Shown in pieces: positions 1 to 9,115 of a stretch of 64,000 nt of DNA. Every line of letters begins with the position of its first letter. The stretch's first letter is position 1. Source of the DNA: Maribacter orientalis (lineage in GTDB: Bacteria; Bacteroidota; Bacteroidia; Flavobacteriales; Flavobacteriaceae); contig NZ_FNZN01000005.1 of the NCBI RefSeq assembly GCF_900109345.1, forward strand, positions 1-64,000, written 5' to 3'. A program made the position numbers and the translations under genes. Under the pieces are notes generated by a model that had not been told where the DNA came from, did no database searches, and was given only the letters and a program-made list of their open reading frames with translations.

Positions 1-3000
1 CCATTTGCTGAACGTACCTTGTATAGCTTTATTATCGAATGCCTTGAACCTATCTTCCGCTGGTAAGAAATCGTTACGGGAAGTTATGGTTCCGCTACCA
101 ACGGGGTCCGTCATATCGGCGAGAGCTCCGTTGCAGGTGCCATCATTATCTAAATTGACTCCATTGATTATTGCAGAAATACCACTGTAAGCAACATCGC
201 TTCTAGAATCGTCTACTGTGATGTTGATTGTATAATTTTGAGTGCCATCAAGGTCTGTATCATCAAGTCCGTTAACTGTTATAGTTTGTGCTTCGTTCCA
301 GTTGGCAGTGGTAAAGGTAAGTTCGGTTATAGATAGACTATACTCATCTATATTATCAACGCCCGAAATTAAGAGTACAACATTATTTAAAGGCGCAGTT
401 TTTAAATTTATAGTGAAATCTGCTGTACTACCGTCCTCCGATGTGGATACCGAGGTAGTTGACAACGCTATGTCATTTTCTATGGGGGCGTTTGTTGGAA
501 GGAACTCCCACCGAATAGCATTACTTGTATTATTGACCATGACAGTTACGTTACCATTTGGGTTTTCTCCAAGGTAATAACCGGAAAGCTTGCTTACGAT
601 ATAAAAGAGACCGTCTCCGGCATCCAAAATTTCCCATAGCTGTGCGTCTGTACTGTTCCCTGCATATTGCCAAACATTTGAATCTGGTGCTGTATTGCCC
701 ATTTCTACATCTAAATACTTGCCACTATGGAGTGCCTTAATTTGATAATACCCTTGTATACTAGCATCTTCTAAGGCAAATTGCTGATGTTCGAGGCCTG
801 TGTAATCACCAACTGCTACATTGGCACTATTAGCAAGACCCGCATCAGGTACTTGGAGTGTATTGTTACCTGCCCGGTTTACAATCCGGTAATCACCAGT
901 GCTTGGTGGAGGTAAAGAAGGTTCTAATTGATTAATCCATTCTTCAATTAATTGGACTCCAAGTACGTCTACTTTGTTCTTAGCAATAGGGGGCATCATG
1001 ATGGTCTGGTCAATTGTGTTCATCCTATGAAACAAAATAGATTTTGACGCGTCTTTTGGAACAAGTATTTTTTCACCTTCAATGCCTATCGGTGTATTCG
1101 TGCCTGCCTTAAGTAAATTAGTTTGATTTAAATTATTGAATAATTGAAGATCAAATTGTGCTCTTTGACCGGTAGCTCCAGGTCTATGACAGTAAGCACA
1201 GTTTAAATCTAAATAAGATCTTGCTCGTTCATCCAAACTTGCATTGACATCAGTTAACGCTTTATAGGTTTGATATTGTTGGGTTTTCGGATCATCAATA
1301 ATTTCATTTAAAATCCCTAAATGACTTAATGTTATTAATTGATTGGCGTTGATACCTGTTTTTTCATAAGTAAAATTAGCATTTAAATACCTGGTTCGTG
1401 GTCCCAAAGACCCACCGGTGGCAGGATTGTGACATGAAATACAATCTTGTGTGGATGGGTATTTCCATGTTTGAAAAGCAGTACTCCCGTTTGCTTGTTT
1501 TATTGGGATGTCTTCCTCAATGCCAGTCTCCAGTAAAAAAGCTTCAGTTTCTTGTTCATTCCACTTGTAGGTTACGAAATAAAACGATCCGTCACTTGCT
1601 TTAACGGAAAATCTGGTTTCTAATTTTTTAGTTTTAGAAGGATCATTTACATCAATAGGAAGCTCAAAATGTTTCACGAGAACGGCGCCTACAGGAAACT
1701 GCCAATCTCCATTTTCAGAGAAAGAAATCTGCTCTCCTTCAGTATTATAGGTGCCATTGTTAGGTATCGCCATCCACCGTTTCTTTTCGGCACCATCTGA
1801 CCAAAATGATTCTATCAGTTTATATGGAATAAGACCTTGACTAGGATCCATATTTTGTAAATCAATAAAAGCACCGGTTTCAGATAATAGCTGTGGTACA
1901 GTACCTGTCAATCCTGCGCCTTCAACCATCTTATACAATTTAACATTGTCGCCCTGACTCAAAAGATATAATTCACCTTCATTGTCTTCACCAAAGGAGA
2001 TGATGTCGGTAGGCGAGAATTGTGTAATTACTTCATATTGACCAGTAGAGGTGTCTACCGCCCAAATTTCTTCACCAATTCCATAATCCGCACATATATA
2101 CTTGCCGTAATATTTCGGCATGGAAGTACCCCTGTACACATATCCGCCTATTAACGCATTAGCCTCAGACCTTGGAAACGCAACCAAAGGGCTTTCGTGA
2201 GCCATATCATCCAACAGAGTTGTACAGTCTGTACCCCTAAAATAATTGCCTTCATAAACCGGCCATCCAAAATTCTGCCCCTTTTTAAGCACGTTGATTT
2301 CTTCATGACGTGATTCGCCTACTTCCCCAACTATTAAATCACCCGTTAACTTGTCTTTCGTCATTCGATGGGGGTTTCGATGTCCAACGGTAAAATATTC
2401 TTCGAAGCGACTTCCGTTCGAATTCGTAAATGGATTTTCATTAGGAATTCCGTAACCAACACCTGAAATTTCATCTGGAAAACGACCATTTTCTGTTAAT
2501 GTTCTTATAGGGTCGTAACTTTTAGTTGTGTTTTGGTCAACATCAATTCTAAGAACGCCCCCATCTAAATTTGTGGTTACATTTTGGGCTTTTGCATATG
2601 CTGATTGATCGCCCGTTGCCAAATACAGAAAACCGTCATTTCCAAAAGTAAGACTCCCGCCCCTGTGGGTAGAACTGAACATCCGCATTTTTATCATGAC
2701 CATATCATCATTGGGGTCAACGGATAGTGTGTTTGGGTCAACTGTTATTCGTTTTAGAATAAGAAAACTTCCCCAATAGTCTTCCCTTTGACAGCCAAAT
2801 CCAGAAACATATGTATCAGGATAGTCACGTCCTTGACTATCTTTTGTAGTGTAATAGGTATAAATATAATTTTTATTGGATTGACCAAATTCTGGATGGA
2901 TCGCCAGACCAAGAAATCCACCGTCCCATACCATGCCCACTTCATTGGACATATCTCTTAAAATATTTTTCTGTGTAACGTTATCATTGTTGTCAAACCA

Positions 3001-3264
3001 ATACATTTTTCCGTCTCGTTGACCAACGATCAATCGATTGGAATTGGGAATACCAGTGAATGTTAAAGGAGAATCGAATGTCAAATTTGGAAAAGCAGGC
3101 CTGTAATCTTGATTTGAAGCACTAATATCAGGAAAATTTCCATTAAGAAATGGCGCTATTGGTTCTGCAATCGTTAACCCAGGCTCGTCTAATAATGGCC
3201 TAAAGCTAAAATATAAACATGCAGTAATCAATAATAGGGATATCCCTAGAGTAATTTTTCTCAT
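1..3264 (-). CDS. Secreted glucose/sorbosone dehydrogenase-like protein with cytochrome c, ricin-lectin and Calx-beta domains (partial)
   Basis: An uninterrupted minus-strand frame of 1088 codons starts at ATG 3264-3262 and runs off the left edge with no stop. Residues 1-20 form a hydrophobic export signal with a possible lipobox (ITAC). Residues about 40-400 match the PQQ-type glucose/sorbosone dehydrogenase propeller (HRGGSLTFGNDGFLYLATGD, GHRNPHRM, GEVGE). Two haem c motifs follow, CISCH at 608-612 and CAYCH at 689-693. A ricin-type beta-trefoil (about 790-920) and a Calx-beta-like domain (about 925-1020) come next, and the last visible residues (FKAFDN..) suggest the start of a discoidin-like module. 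I infer a cell-surface or periplasmic sugar-oxidising enzyme that passes electrons through its own haems. The substrate is unknown, and the protein must be longer than what is seen here. Confidence 0.85.
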   Translation of the reverse strand, partial: MRKITLGISLLLITACLYFSFRPLLDEPGLTIAEPIAPFLNGNFPDISASNQDYRPAFPNLTFDSPLTFTGIPNSNRLIVGQRDGKMYWFDNNDNVTQKNILRDMSNEVGMVWDGGFLGLAIHPEFGQSNKNYIYTYYTTKDSQGRDYPDTYVSGFGCQREDYWGSFLILKRITVDPNTLSVDPNDDMVMIKMRMFSSTHRGGSLTFGNDGFLYLATGDQSAYAKAQNVTTNLDGGVLRIDVDQNTTKSYDPIRTLTENGRFPDEISGVGYGIPNENPFTNSNGSRFEEYFTVGHRNPHRMTKDKLTGDLIVGEVGESRHEEINVLKKGQNFGWPVYEGNYFRGTDCTTLLDDMAHESPLVAFPRSEANALIGGYVYRGTSMPKYYGKYICADYGIGEEIWAVDTSTGQYEVITQFSPTDIISFGEDNEGELYLLSQGDNVKLYKMVEGAGLTGTVPQLLSETGAFIDLQNMDPSQGLIPYKLIESFWSDGAEKKRWMAIPNNGTYNTEGEQISFSENGDWQFPVGAVLVKHFELPIDVNDPSKTKKLETRFSVKASDGSFYFVTYKWNEQETEAFLLETGIEEDIPIKQANGSTAFQTWKYPSTQDCISCHNPATGGSLGPRTRYLNANFTYEKTGINANQLITLSHLGILNEIIDDPKTQQYQTYKALTDVNASLDERARSYLDLNCAYCHRPGATGQRAQFDLQLFNNLNQTNLLKAGTNTPIGIEGEKILVPKDASKSILFHRMNTIDQTIMMPPIAKNKVDVLGVQLIEEWINQLEPSLPPPSTGDYRIVNRAGNNTLQVPDAGLANSANVAVGDYTGLEHQQFALEDASIQGYYQIKALHSGKYLDVEMGNTAPDSNVWQYAGNSTDAQLWEILDAGDGLFYIVSKLSGYYLGENPNGNVTVMVNNTSNAIRWEFLPTNAPIENDIALSTTSVSTSEDGSTADFTINLKTAPLNNVVLLISGVDNIDEYSLSITELTFTTANWNEAQTITVNGLDDTDLDGTQNYTINITVDDSRSDVAYSGISAIINGVNLDNDGTCNGALADMTDPVGSGTITSRNDFLPAEDRFKAFDNKAIQGTFSKW

Positions 3265-3703
3265 TCGTTTGTTGTTTCGAGTTAATCTGGGGAGATGCTA
3301 AAATTATAATAAATTAATGTTAATACCTACGAATTCTGAATAGATTATATGAGGTAAAATGCAATATTTCAAAGGATTACAAGAGGTTTCTCTAGGTTTG
3401 AGACATGTCGAAAATGAATAGTAAAGAAACAGTGTATTTTAGCGATTTTATTTGTAATTTGTCTATAAAATTAGGTATTCAAAGTATATTGAATTTAAAA
3501 ATAATGCTTGAAAAATTCAATGATTAATTGAGCGCTTATAAAATCATTTTGATTTTAAATTTCTTGTTTAAGGAAAGAAAAGTCAATATTGTATTTTTGT
3601 ATTCGAAATACATAATAGAAAAAGGTTTTATAAGACTATTTAACTCGCTCATAAAAACAATTCTTTTGTATTATTGGCGTTCTATTTTACAAAATATTAA
3701 AAC
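3265..3703. other. AT-rich intergenic region with one doubtful 40-codon ORF
   Basis: This gap lies between the divergent dehydrogenase gene and the acetyltransferase-like gene, so it should hold both promoters. A small plus-strand frame (ATG 3405 to TAA 3527, 40 residues, starting MSKMNSKETVYF) is open, but I recognise no family in it and chance is a fair explanation. No RNA gene or repeat was seen. Confidence 0.3.
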
Positions 3704-4798
3704 ATGCTGTCTACTGAGACTTTCACATTAAATCATTATTCATTAAAGGGTAGTGAAAACATTTCTTTATATAAAAATGCTCTAAAAGAAATTGGGTGCG
3801 AAAGTGCTTATTATTGTTTCGAGCTTTTAAACAGTGCACAAGTTGAAAACCAACAGCTGCAATTTTTTATTTTTAAATCTTCGGATAATTCTGCGGTCGC
3901 AGTAATGCCATATTTACTTAGAAACATTATTTTAAATAATGTGGATACTGGTTTTTTTGATGTAAGTAGCCCATGGGGTTATAATGGGCCCTACTTTAAA
4001 GAGGGTTTATCTGCGGAATTAAAGATTCAATTTTGGAATACTGTGGATGATTGGTACTCAGAAAACAAAGTAGTGTCCGAATTCTTACGGTTTAATTTGT
4101 TTTTTAATTTCAAAGAATATAGTGGCGAATCAATACATACGTTATATAATGTTAAAGGTGATATTACAGATTGGGATTTATTCTGGTCCAATCTTAAATC
4201 GAATACTAGAAATCAATTCCGTAAAGCAGAGAAAACAGGTTTAGAGTTTAAATTGTTCTATAAGAATATTACTGAAAAACAGGTAAAAGACTTTTATCAG
4301 GTTTATATCGGTACTATGGATAGGAGGGATGCTATAGATTCTTTCTATCACCCATTAGAATATTTTCTTGATTTTTGGAAGAATAACGAAGAAAAATGTG
4401 CAATTGGTTTAGTATATCTAGATGGTTTACCAATTTCTACAGAACTTTTTCTAATTTCTGAAGCTACAATGTATTCTTTTTTAGGAGGGACTGATGCTAA
4501 TCATTTTAAACTACGCCCTAACGAATATTTAAAAATAAGCGCAATACAATGGGCTAATAAAGAAGGGTTAAACTATTATATGATTGGTGGTGGGCTATCA
4601 AATGGAAAAGAAGATAACTTATACTTGTACAAGAAAAAATATTTCCCGTTCGATGATGATATAGATTTTTATACAGGGCGAAAAGTTGTTATGCCAACAA
4701 AGTATTTAGAATTTTTAGAGATTTCTGGTATGGATAATAAAGATGCGTTAGAGAATATTAAAGAAGGATTTTTTCCAAGGTATAGAGCTCCAAAATAA
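3704..4798 (+). CDS. FemAB/GNAT-like acyltransferase (BioF2-like acetyltransferase domain)
   Basis: The 364-residue protein has no signal peptide or membrane segment. The C-terminal half carries the FemAB/BioF2-like GNAT pattern: NLKSNTRNQFRKAEKTGLEF at about 165, then a long acceptor-binding stretch, a beta-strand LVYLDGLPISTELFLI at about 245, SFLGGTDANHFKLRPNEYL, and YYMIGGGLSNGKEDNLYLYK near 300. Members transfer acyl or aminoacyl groups to sugars, peptides or lipids. It sits at the edge of the polysaccharide locus and converges on the GT4 gene 23 bp away, so N-acylation of an amino sugar of the polymer is a reasonable guess. ATG 3704 is the first start in the frame. The exact acceptor cannot be read from the sequence. 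Confidence 0.75.
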   Translation: MLSTETFTLNHYSLKGSENISLYKNALKEIGCESAYYCFELLNSAQVENQQLQFFIFKSSDNSAVAVMPYLLRNIILNNVDTGFFDVSSPWGYNGPYFKEGLSAELKIQFWNTVDDWYSENKVVSEFLRFNLFFNFKEYSGESIHTLYNVKGDITDWDLFWSNLKSNTRNQFRKAEKTGLEFKLFYKNITEKQVKDFYQVYIGTMDRRDAIDSFYHPLEYFLDFWKNNEEKCAIGLVYLDGLPISTELFLISEATMYSFLGGTDANHFKLRPNEYLKISAIQWANKEGLNYYMIGGGLSNGKEDNLYLYKKKYFPFDDDIDFYTGRKVVMPTKYLEFLEISGMDNKDALENIKEGFFPRYRAPK

Positions 4799-4821
4799 TA
4801 GTTCTAAAATTAGAAAAGTGT

Positions 4822-5955
4822 TTACATGTGAATTAGCTCTTCATAGACTGTCAAAGTATTCTTAATCATTTGGTGGTTTGTGAAATTAGACAATGCTTTT
4901 TCTTTCCCCTTTATGGCAAGGCTATTGCGTAATTTTTCATCTGAAAGTACTTGTGTTAATTTTTGTCCTAATGCTGATGCGTCTTCCATTGGGAATATCA
5001 TGCCATTAATACCATCATCAATTTGGTCGTATGCGCCATTAGAATCGGCACGTATGGTGCAGCAACCGCTCATCATTGCTTCTACGGCGACTAAACCAAA
5101 AGTGTCTGATCGTGAGGGTAAAACGAATACATCAAACAGTTGATAGAAGGGTTTAGGGTCTTGAAAAGATACAATCGTTACCTTTTCTTCTAAATGCTTT
5201 TCATGAAGCATGTCATCCAACCATTTTACTTTGCTTTTTGTTAAGTAATCTCCCACCAAAACAATATGTATGTTTTCTTTAATTGTTTGTGATAAATGAC
5301 TACCAATAGCTTCAACCAGAATATCCGTGCCCTTCATTTCTGAAATCCTACCCACAAAACCAATTATTAATTTATCGGTTGGGATGGCATGTTTTATTTT
5401 TAACTTTTTTAGCTCATCATCAGGTATTGAATTTGCAAATCGGTCAGAAATACCGTGGTACACCATTCTAATATGCTCTGGTGGGGAATGCATTACAGAT
5501 TCGGTGAATTCTTGTGAACCTTGGCTTACCGCTATTAATAGGGTAGGGTGTTTATATCTTGCATTAGGTCTAATGGTATCTGCATGTACAGTAGAAATGA
5601 ATTTTTTTCTGAGCAACCAAGGAATGAAAGTCAAATTCGGCGAATGGCAATGTATAACATCAGCATTCAATTTTATAAGTAGACCACTTATTATCGAAAG
5701 ACTTGTTACTGAAGCAAGTATTTTTTTTAATGGATTCCCAGAAGGTTCGGTAAAATAATGAAGATGAACCCCAAGGGTGTTGAATTCAGATTTTAATTCC
5801 TCAAAAAAAGTGGTGTCACTTGTAGCTATACTTTTGAAACCACTTGTTATAATGTGTAACTCATGCCCTTTGTTGATCAGTCCTCGCGTAAGTTCTAAAA
5901 TATTGGTAGCCAAACCATCTTTACCAAAACGCATTACAACAAAGACAATTTTCAT
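4822..5955 (-). CDS. Glycosyltransferase family 4 (GT-B fold)
   Basis: The 377-residue protein has the two-Rossmann GT-B layout. The N-terminal acceptor domain begins KIVFVVMRFGKDGLATNILE. The donor domain has IIGFVGRISEMKGTDILVEA near residue 197 and the EX7E-like nucleotide-sugar motif DTFGLVAVEAMMSG near 290. It should add one sugar to an undecaprenyl-linked intermediate at the inner face of the cytoplasmic membrane. Its start overlaps the stop of the phosphoglycosyl transferase gene by one base (TAATG), which suggests translational coupling and makes it a candidate for the second step of repeat-unit assembly. Donor and linkage are not predictable from the sequence. Confidence 0.88.
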   Translation of the reverse strand: MKIVFVVMRFGKDGLATNILELTRGLINKGHELHIITSGFKSIATSDTTFFEELKSEFNTLGVHLHYFTEPSGNPLKKILASVTSLSIISGLLIKLNADVIHCHSPNLTFIPWLLRKKFISTVHADTIRPNARYKHPTLLIAVSQGSQEFTESVMHSPPEHIRMVYHGISDRFANSIPDDELKKLKIKHAIPTDKLIIGFVGRISEMKGTDILVEAIGSHLSQTIKENIHIVLVGDYLTKSKVKWLDDMLHEKHLEEKVTIVSFQDPKPFYQLFDVFVLPSRSDTFGLVAVEAMMSGCCTIRADSNGAYDQIDDGINGMIFPMEDASALGQKLTQVLSDEKLRNSLAIKGKEKALSNFTNHQMIKNTLTVYEELIHM

Positions 5956-6608
5956 TACGAATGCTTTTTTATATGTTTAAATTCCTCCCATGAACTACGT
6001 TCAATATCTAAAAACTCCATTTCTGGATTTCCTTGTGGGTCGACTTCAATATCTTCTGAGGAAATTATTTTCATTAATGTTTTCCAAAATATTTTTACAT
6101 CGGTGGCAAAAGTTAAATTTTCATAGTATTCAACATCTTTTTCAAATCTATCTTCCCAACTAATAAAATTTCTACCAGAAATTTGTGCCAAACCGGTAAT
6201 GCCAGGGCGTATTAAAAAGCGTTTTTTTTCTCTTTCGGTATGGTAGGGTAAATAACGAATCAATAACGGTCTAGGGCCAATTAAGCTCATGTCGCCCTTT
6301 AGTACATTTATAAGTTGTGGTAACTCATCTATAGATGTTTTACGAATGAAAATACCCATGGGTGTTAAACGGTCAGTATCTGGTAATAAATTACCCTGAT
6401 TATCTTTTTTACTGTTCATGGTCTTTAACTTTAAGACCGAAAATATTTTCTCGTTCTTACCTGGTCGTTTTTGGGTGAAAAAAGGGCTTTCTTTAAAACT
6501 AATTGTCAATATAATTATGGAAACTAAAATAATAGGAGACAAAATTATGAGACCGACGAGGGCTAGAATAAAATCTAATGGTCGTTTAAAATAATTCTTA
6601 TATATCAT
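5955..6608 (-). CDS. Initiating phosphoglycosyl transferase (small monotopic, PglC/WcaJ C-domain type)
   Basis: This 217-residue bacterial sugar transferase should move a sugar-1-phosphate from UDP-sugar to undecaprenyl phosphate and so start the repeat unit. Residues 12-34 form the re-entrant membrane helix (FILALVGLIILSPIILVSII). The catalytic Asp-Glu pair lies in SIDELPQLINVLKGDMSLIG near 90-105, followed by GPRPLL and RPGITGLAQISGRN. The size fits the minimal PglC class without the extra transmembrane domain of WbaP. With PglE- and PglF-like genes in the same locus, a diamino-trideoxy sugar as the first residue is plausible but inferred. It is the first of a coupled gene pair with the downstream GT4. 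Confidence 0.9.
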   Translation of the reverse strand: MIYKNYFKRPLDFILALVGLIILSPIILVSIIILTISFKESPFFTQKRPGKNEKIFSVLKLKTMNSKKDNQGNLLPDTDRLTPMGIFIRKTSIDELPQLINVLKGDMSLIGPRPLLIRYLPYHTEREKKRFLIRPGITGLAQISGRNFISWEDRFEKDVEYYENLTFATDVKIFWKTLMKIISSEDIEVDPQGNPEMEFLDIERSSWEEFKHIKKHS

Positions 6609-6720
6609 TTTGGGGAGAATGTTAGTATATGTACTGCAAAACGGCTAAGTTAAGCCATTATTATACTTGCGCAAAAACTTGTAATGGATAAGGCTATTTT
6701 TAAGTTCAATTGATGCAAAT

Positions 6721-7809
6721 TTATAATTCTTGCTCTGTATTTATATAAGATTGTTGTAAAGTCCATTGGTTAATAGTATTGGACATATACTCTAAATCTT
6801 CTTCGTTATACCGAAAATCTAAATGAATGTTTAGGAGAAATTTATATTCTTGTGCTATTCGATTTTGTGGCCACAACTCGGCCGGATAAATCATGTTAGT
6901 AATTAAAAACTGCTTGAAATTTGTAAACAATCCCCAATCTTTAAAGGCTAGTAGGAGTCCAAAAGGGATGTTTTTATCGCGAGTAATTACCTTAAATATT
7001 TGTGAAGATTCTAAAGTTTTTAATATAAAGTTCAAATTAGCTCTTTTGTAGGCATTAAAATCTTTGAATAGATTACTACAAATAACATCCTCATGCCTTT
7101 TTAAAAGAGGTACAATTTCTTGCGTATTACGAAGTAGCGTTTCACCTTGGCTATTGTTTAATAAAAAGTCAATTTTTTCCTCTTCATTGGTGCAGGTAGC
7201 TTTAGTTTTCATCGCGTTTTCAATCAAATCCCACGATTTTAGCATTGGGTTTATTTCCGTATCAATACTAGTGTCTTTCAGAGATTTTAAAGGAATGTCA
7301 CAATTTCCCATTATCGGTTTCCATGCAATGCCACCAAGTGGTATAGGTAAGGTTTTTCGTAACGATGCAATACAAAAATCAGCATTACTTTCTATACATC
7401 CTTTTGAAAGCCAACCATGAGAATGATCTTCAATTACGATTGGTCGCTCCCCCTCTGGTAATACATTTTCTTTGAGCCCCCAAAAGTTATTTGCAATTAC
7501 AAGGTCTGAAGAAGAAAAGGGAGACCAGTCTATTTGTGCGTCGGCATCAAAAGGATCAATGTCGTAATATTTAATGGCACTGAATTCTTGCTCTAACCAA
7601 TTTTTCACATAGGGGCAGTAATACTCGGGTAACCAAATATGTTCTATAGCTTTATGCTCTAAAATACAATAAATGACATGCTTAATAGCAAAACGCCCAG
7701 CATAGAATAGTTCATGTTCTCCTAGAAAACCAGTATTTGAAATATTGGAAATATGAGCCGTATCACTTTTATGAAATATCGATCCATAACCTATTACACT
7801 TTTTTGCAT
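6721..7809 (-). CDS. PLP-dependent aminotransferase-like protein (DegT/DnrJ/EryC1-related, fold type I)
   Basis: The 362-residue soluble protein resembles divergent sugar aminotransferases. VIEDHSHGWLS near 125 supplies the aspartate expected to pair with the pyridine nitrogen, and CIASLRKTLPIPLGGIAW near 150 holds the likely Schiff-base lysine with the GG turn. The N-terminal part (FYAGRFAIKHVIYCI, WLPEYYCPYV) fits the cofactor domain. It may transaminate a keto-sugar or act on another small acceptor of the polysaccharide pathway. It is more divergent than the PglE-like enzyme at 28977, so the substrate is left open. It stands in the minus-strand series but is separated from both neighbours by about 110 bp. 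Confidence 0.65.
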   Translation of the reverse strand: MQKSVIGYGSIFHKSDTAHISNISNTGFLGEHELFYAGRFAIKHVIYCILEHKAIEHIWLPEYYCPYVKNWLEQEFSAIKYYDIDPFDADAQIDWSPFSSSDLVIANNFWGLKENVLPEGERPIVIEDHSHGWLSKGCIESNADFCIASLRKTLPIPLGGIAWKPIMGNCDIPLKSLKDTSIDTEINPMLKSWDLIENAMKTKATCTNEEEKIDFLLNNSQGETLLRNTQEIVPLLKRHEDVICSNLFKDFNAYKRANLNFILKTLESSQIFKVITRDKNIPFGLLLAFKDWGLFTNFKQFLITNMIYPAELWPQNRIAQEYKFLLNIHLDFRYNEEDLEYMSNTINQWTLQQSYINTEQEL

Positions 7810-7920
7810 AGTATAAAGAAAACAAAAACTAATGAAAGATAAATTAGAATTCGAAGAAGTTCTTAAATTATGGTTGAAAGGTTGTTTTAAAGCTCAAAAG
7901 CTTTTTGAAATTTCTAAATG

Positions 7921-9108
7921 CTAACCTACCTGCTGTTCAATACTTTGGTATTCCTTCAAAACGGCTGCCCAGACCTCACTTTTTTCAAATCTGGAAGCTA
8001 TCATCGGACGAGCATTTTTTGCTAGTTTTGTATTCAAAGAATTATCAGTCAATAAAATTTTCATAGCCTTAAAAAGTGCATCCTCGTCTTTTGAAGGGAT
8101 GATTAATCCATTTTCTCCGTCTACTACGATTTCATTACTACCATTAATATCGGTCACTATAGCCGGTAATCCCATGGCTCCTGCTTCTAGAACAACATTT
8201 GGAAACCCTTCTCGGTAACTAGGAAATACAAAAACATTAGACATTGCTAAAAAAGGTCTCACATCATCTTGGTGCCCCACATAAAGTATCGAATTATTGG
8301 CATTAATTTTTGCCCATGTTTGATCAGGTAATAAATCCGTTTCACCTATGTGAGCGCCGACCATTACCAATTTAACATTTTCATGTGTTGATGAGAGTTT
8401 ATCAAAAGCATTAGCCAATTCGTTAACACCTTTATCATTAACTAATCGGCCTATAAATAAAAATACGAAGTCCTCCTCTGAGACACCAATTGTTTTGCGT
8501 AACTGGTTATTGTCTTCTTTCGAAAAAAGTTCAGCGGTATACTTATCTAAATCAATACCATTTACATTGCCGTTTGCAATAACTTTCAGTGGTTTTGTAG
8601 TCACCTTATAATTTAAAAGGTCATTTTTTACACCGTTCCCTTCTGGATATACATGGGTAGCAAACTTGCAAATTATTTTATCAAAAAAAAGTAAAACTTG
8701 TTTCATTGTTCCCGTTTGGGTTGGGAAAATTAAACCGGTGAATGTATGCACCCGTGCTGGTACTCTTGCAAAATAGGCTGCTATCATGGTCAGTAAGCCT
8801 GCCTTTGGGGTAATGCTATGCACCATAAAAGGTTTTTCTTTTCTGAATACCACATAGAGGCGATAAAGTGAAATAAGGTCCTTGAAAATACTTATTTTTC
8901 GTTCTATGTTTATCTCCTTACCACGAATGCCTTCTCGTTCTCGTAATTTTTGTAGATATTCATGACCAGGGTCAGAACCAATTGCTAGAATATCGTAATA
9001 CTGGTTTAAAAATCGTAATTGGTCTTCAAGTAACACATATAACGACCCAGATAAGGCTGCTGTACGAATGACTTTTTTTCTTTTATGGGCGTGTATGGGG
9101 GCTTTCAT
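7921..9108 (-). CDS. Glycosyltransferase family 4, PglA-like
   Basis: The 395-residue GT-B protein carries MVHSITPKAGLLTMIAAYFA near residue 95 and TFTGLIFPT near 120, the pattern of PglA/CapM-type transferases that act soon after the initiating sugar. The donor domain has FLFIGRLVNDKGVNELANAF near 215 and the EX7E motif REGFPNVVLEAGAMGLPAIV near 300. It should work at the cytoplasmic face of the membrane on a lipid-linked acceptor. The start lies 7 bp below the stop of the next upstream gene, so the two are probably co-transcribed. PglA usually adds GalNAc to bacillosamine; the same role here is inference. Confidence 0.85.
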   Translation of the reverse strand: MKAPIHAHKRKKVIRTAALSGSLYVLLEDQLRFLNQYYDILAIGSDPGHEYLQKLREREGIRGKEINIERKISIFKDLISLYRLYVVFRKEKPFMVHSITPKAGLLTMIAAYFARVPARVHTFTGLIFPTQTGTMKQVLLFFDKIICKFATHVYPEGNGVKNDLLNYKVTTKPLKVIANGNVNGIDLDKYTAELFSKEDNNQLRKTIGVSEEDFVFLFIGRLVNDKGVNELANAFDKLSSTHENVKLVMVGAHIGETDLLPDQTWAKINANNSILYVGHQDDVRPFLAMSNVFVFPSYREGFPNVVLEAGAMGLPAIVTDINGSNEIVVDGENGLIIPSKDEDALFKAMKILLTDNSLNTKLAKNARPMIASRFEKSEVWAAVLKEYQSIEQQVG

Positions 9109-9115
9109 AAATAGA

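Noticed and set aside
4880-5758. Plus-strand frames opposite the GT4 gene
   Set aside because: They are shadows of a well-supported gene on the other strand, as are similar frames opposite most large genes here.
7832-7924. A 30-residue plus-strand ORF between the aminotransferase-like and PglA-like genes
   Set aside because: It lies antisense in an otherwise minus-strand operon, has no recognisable family and is short enough to be chance.
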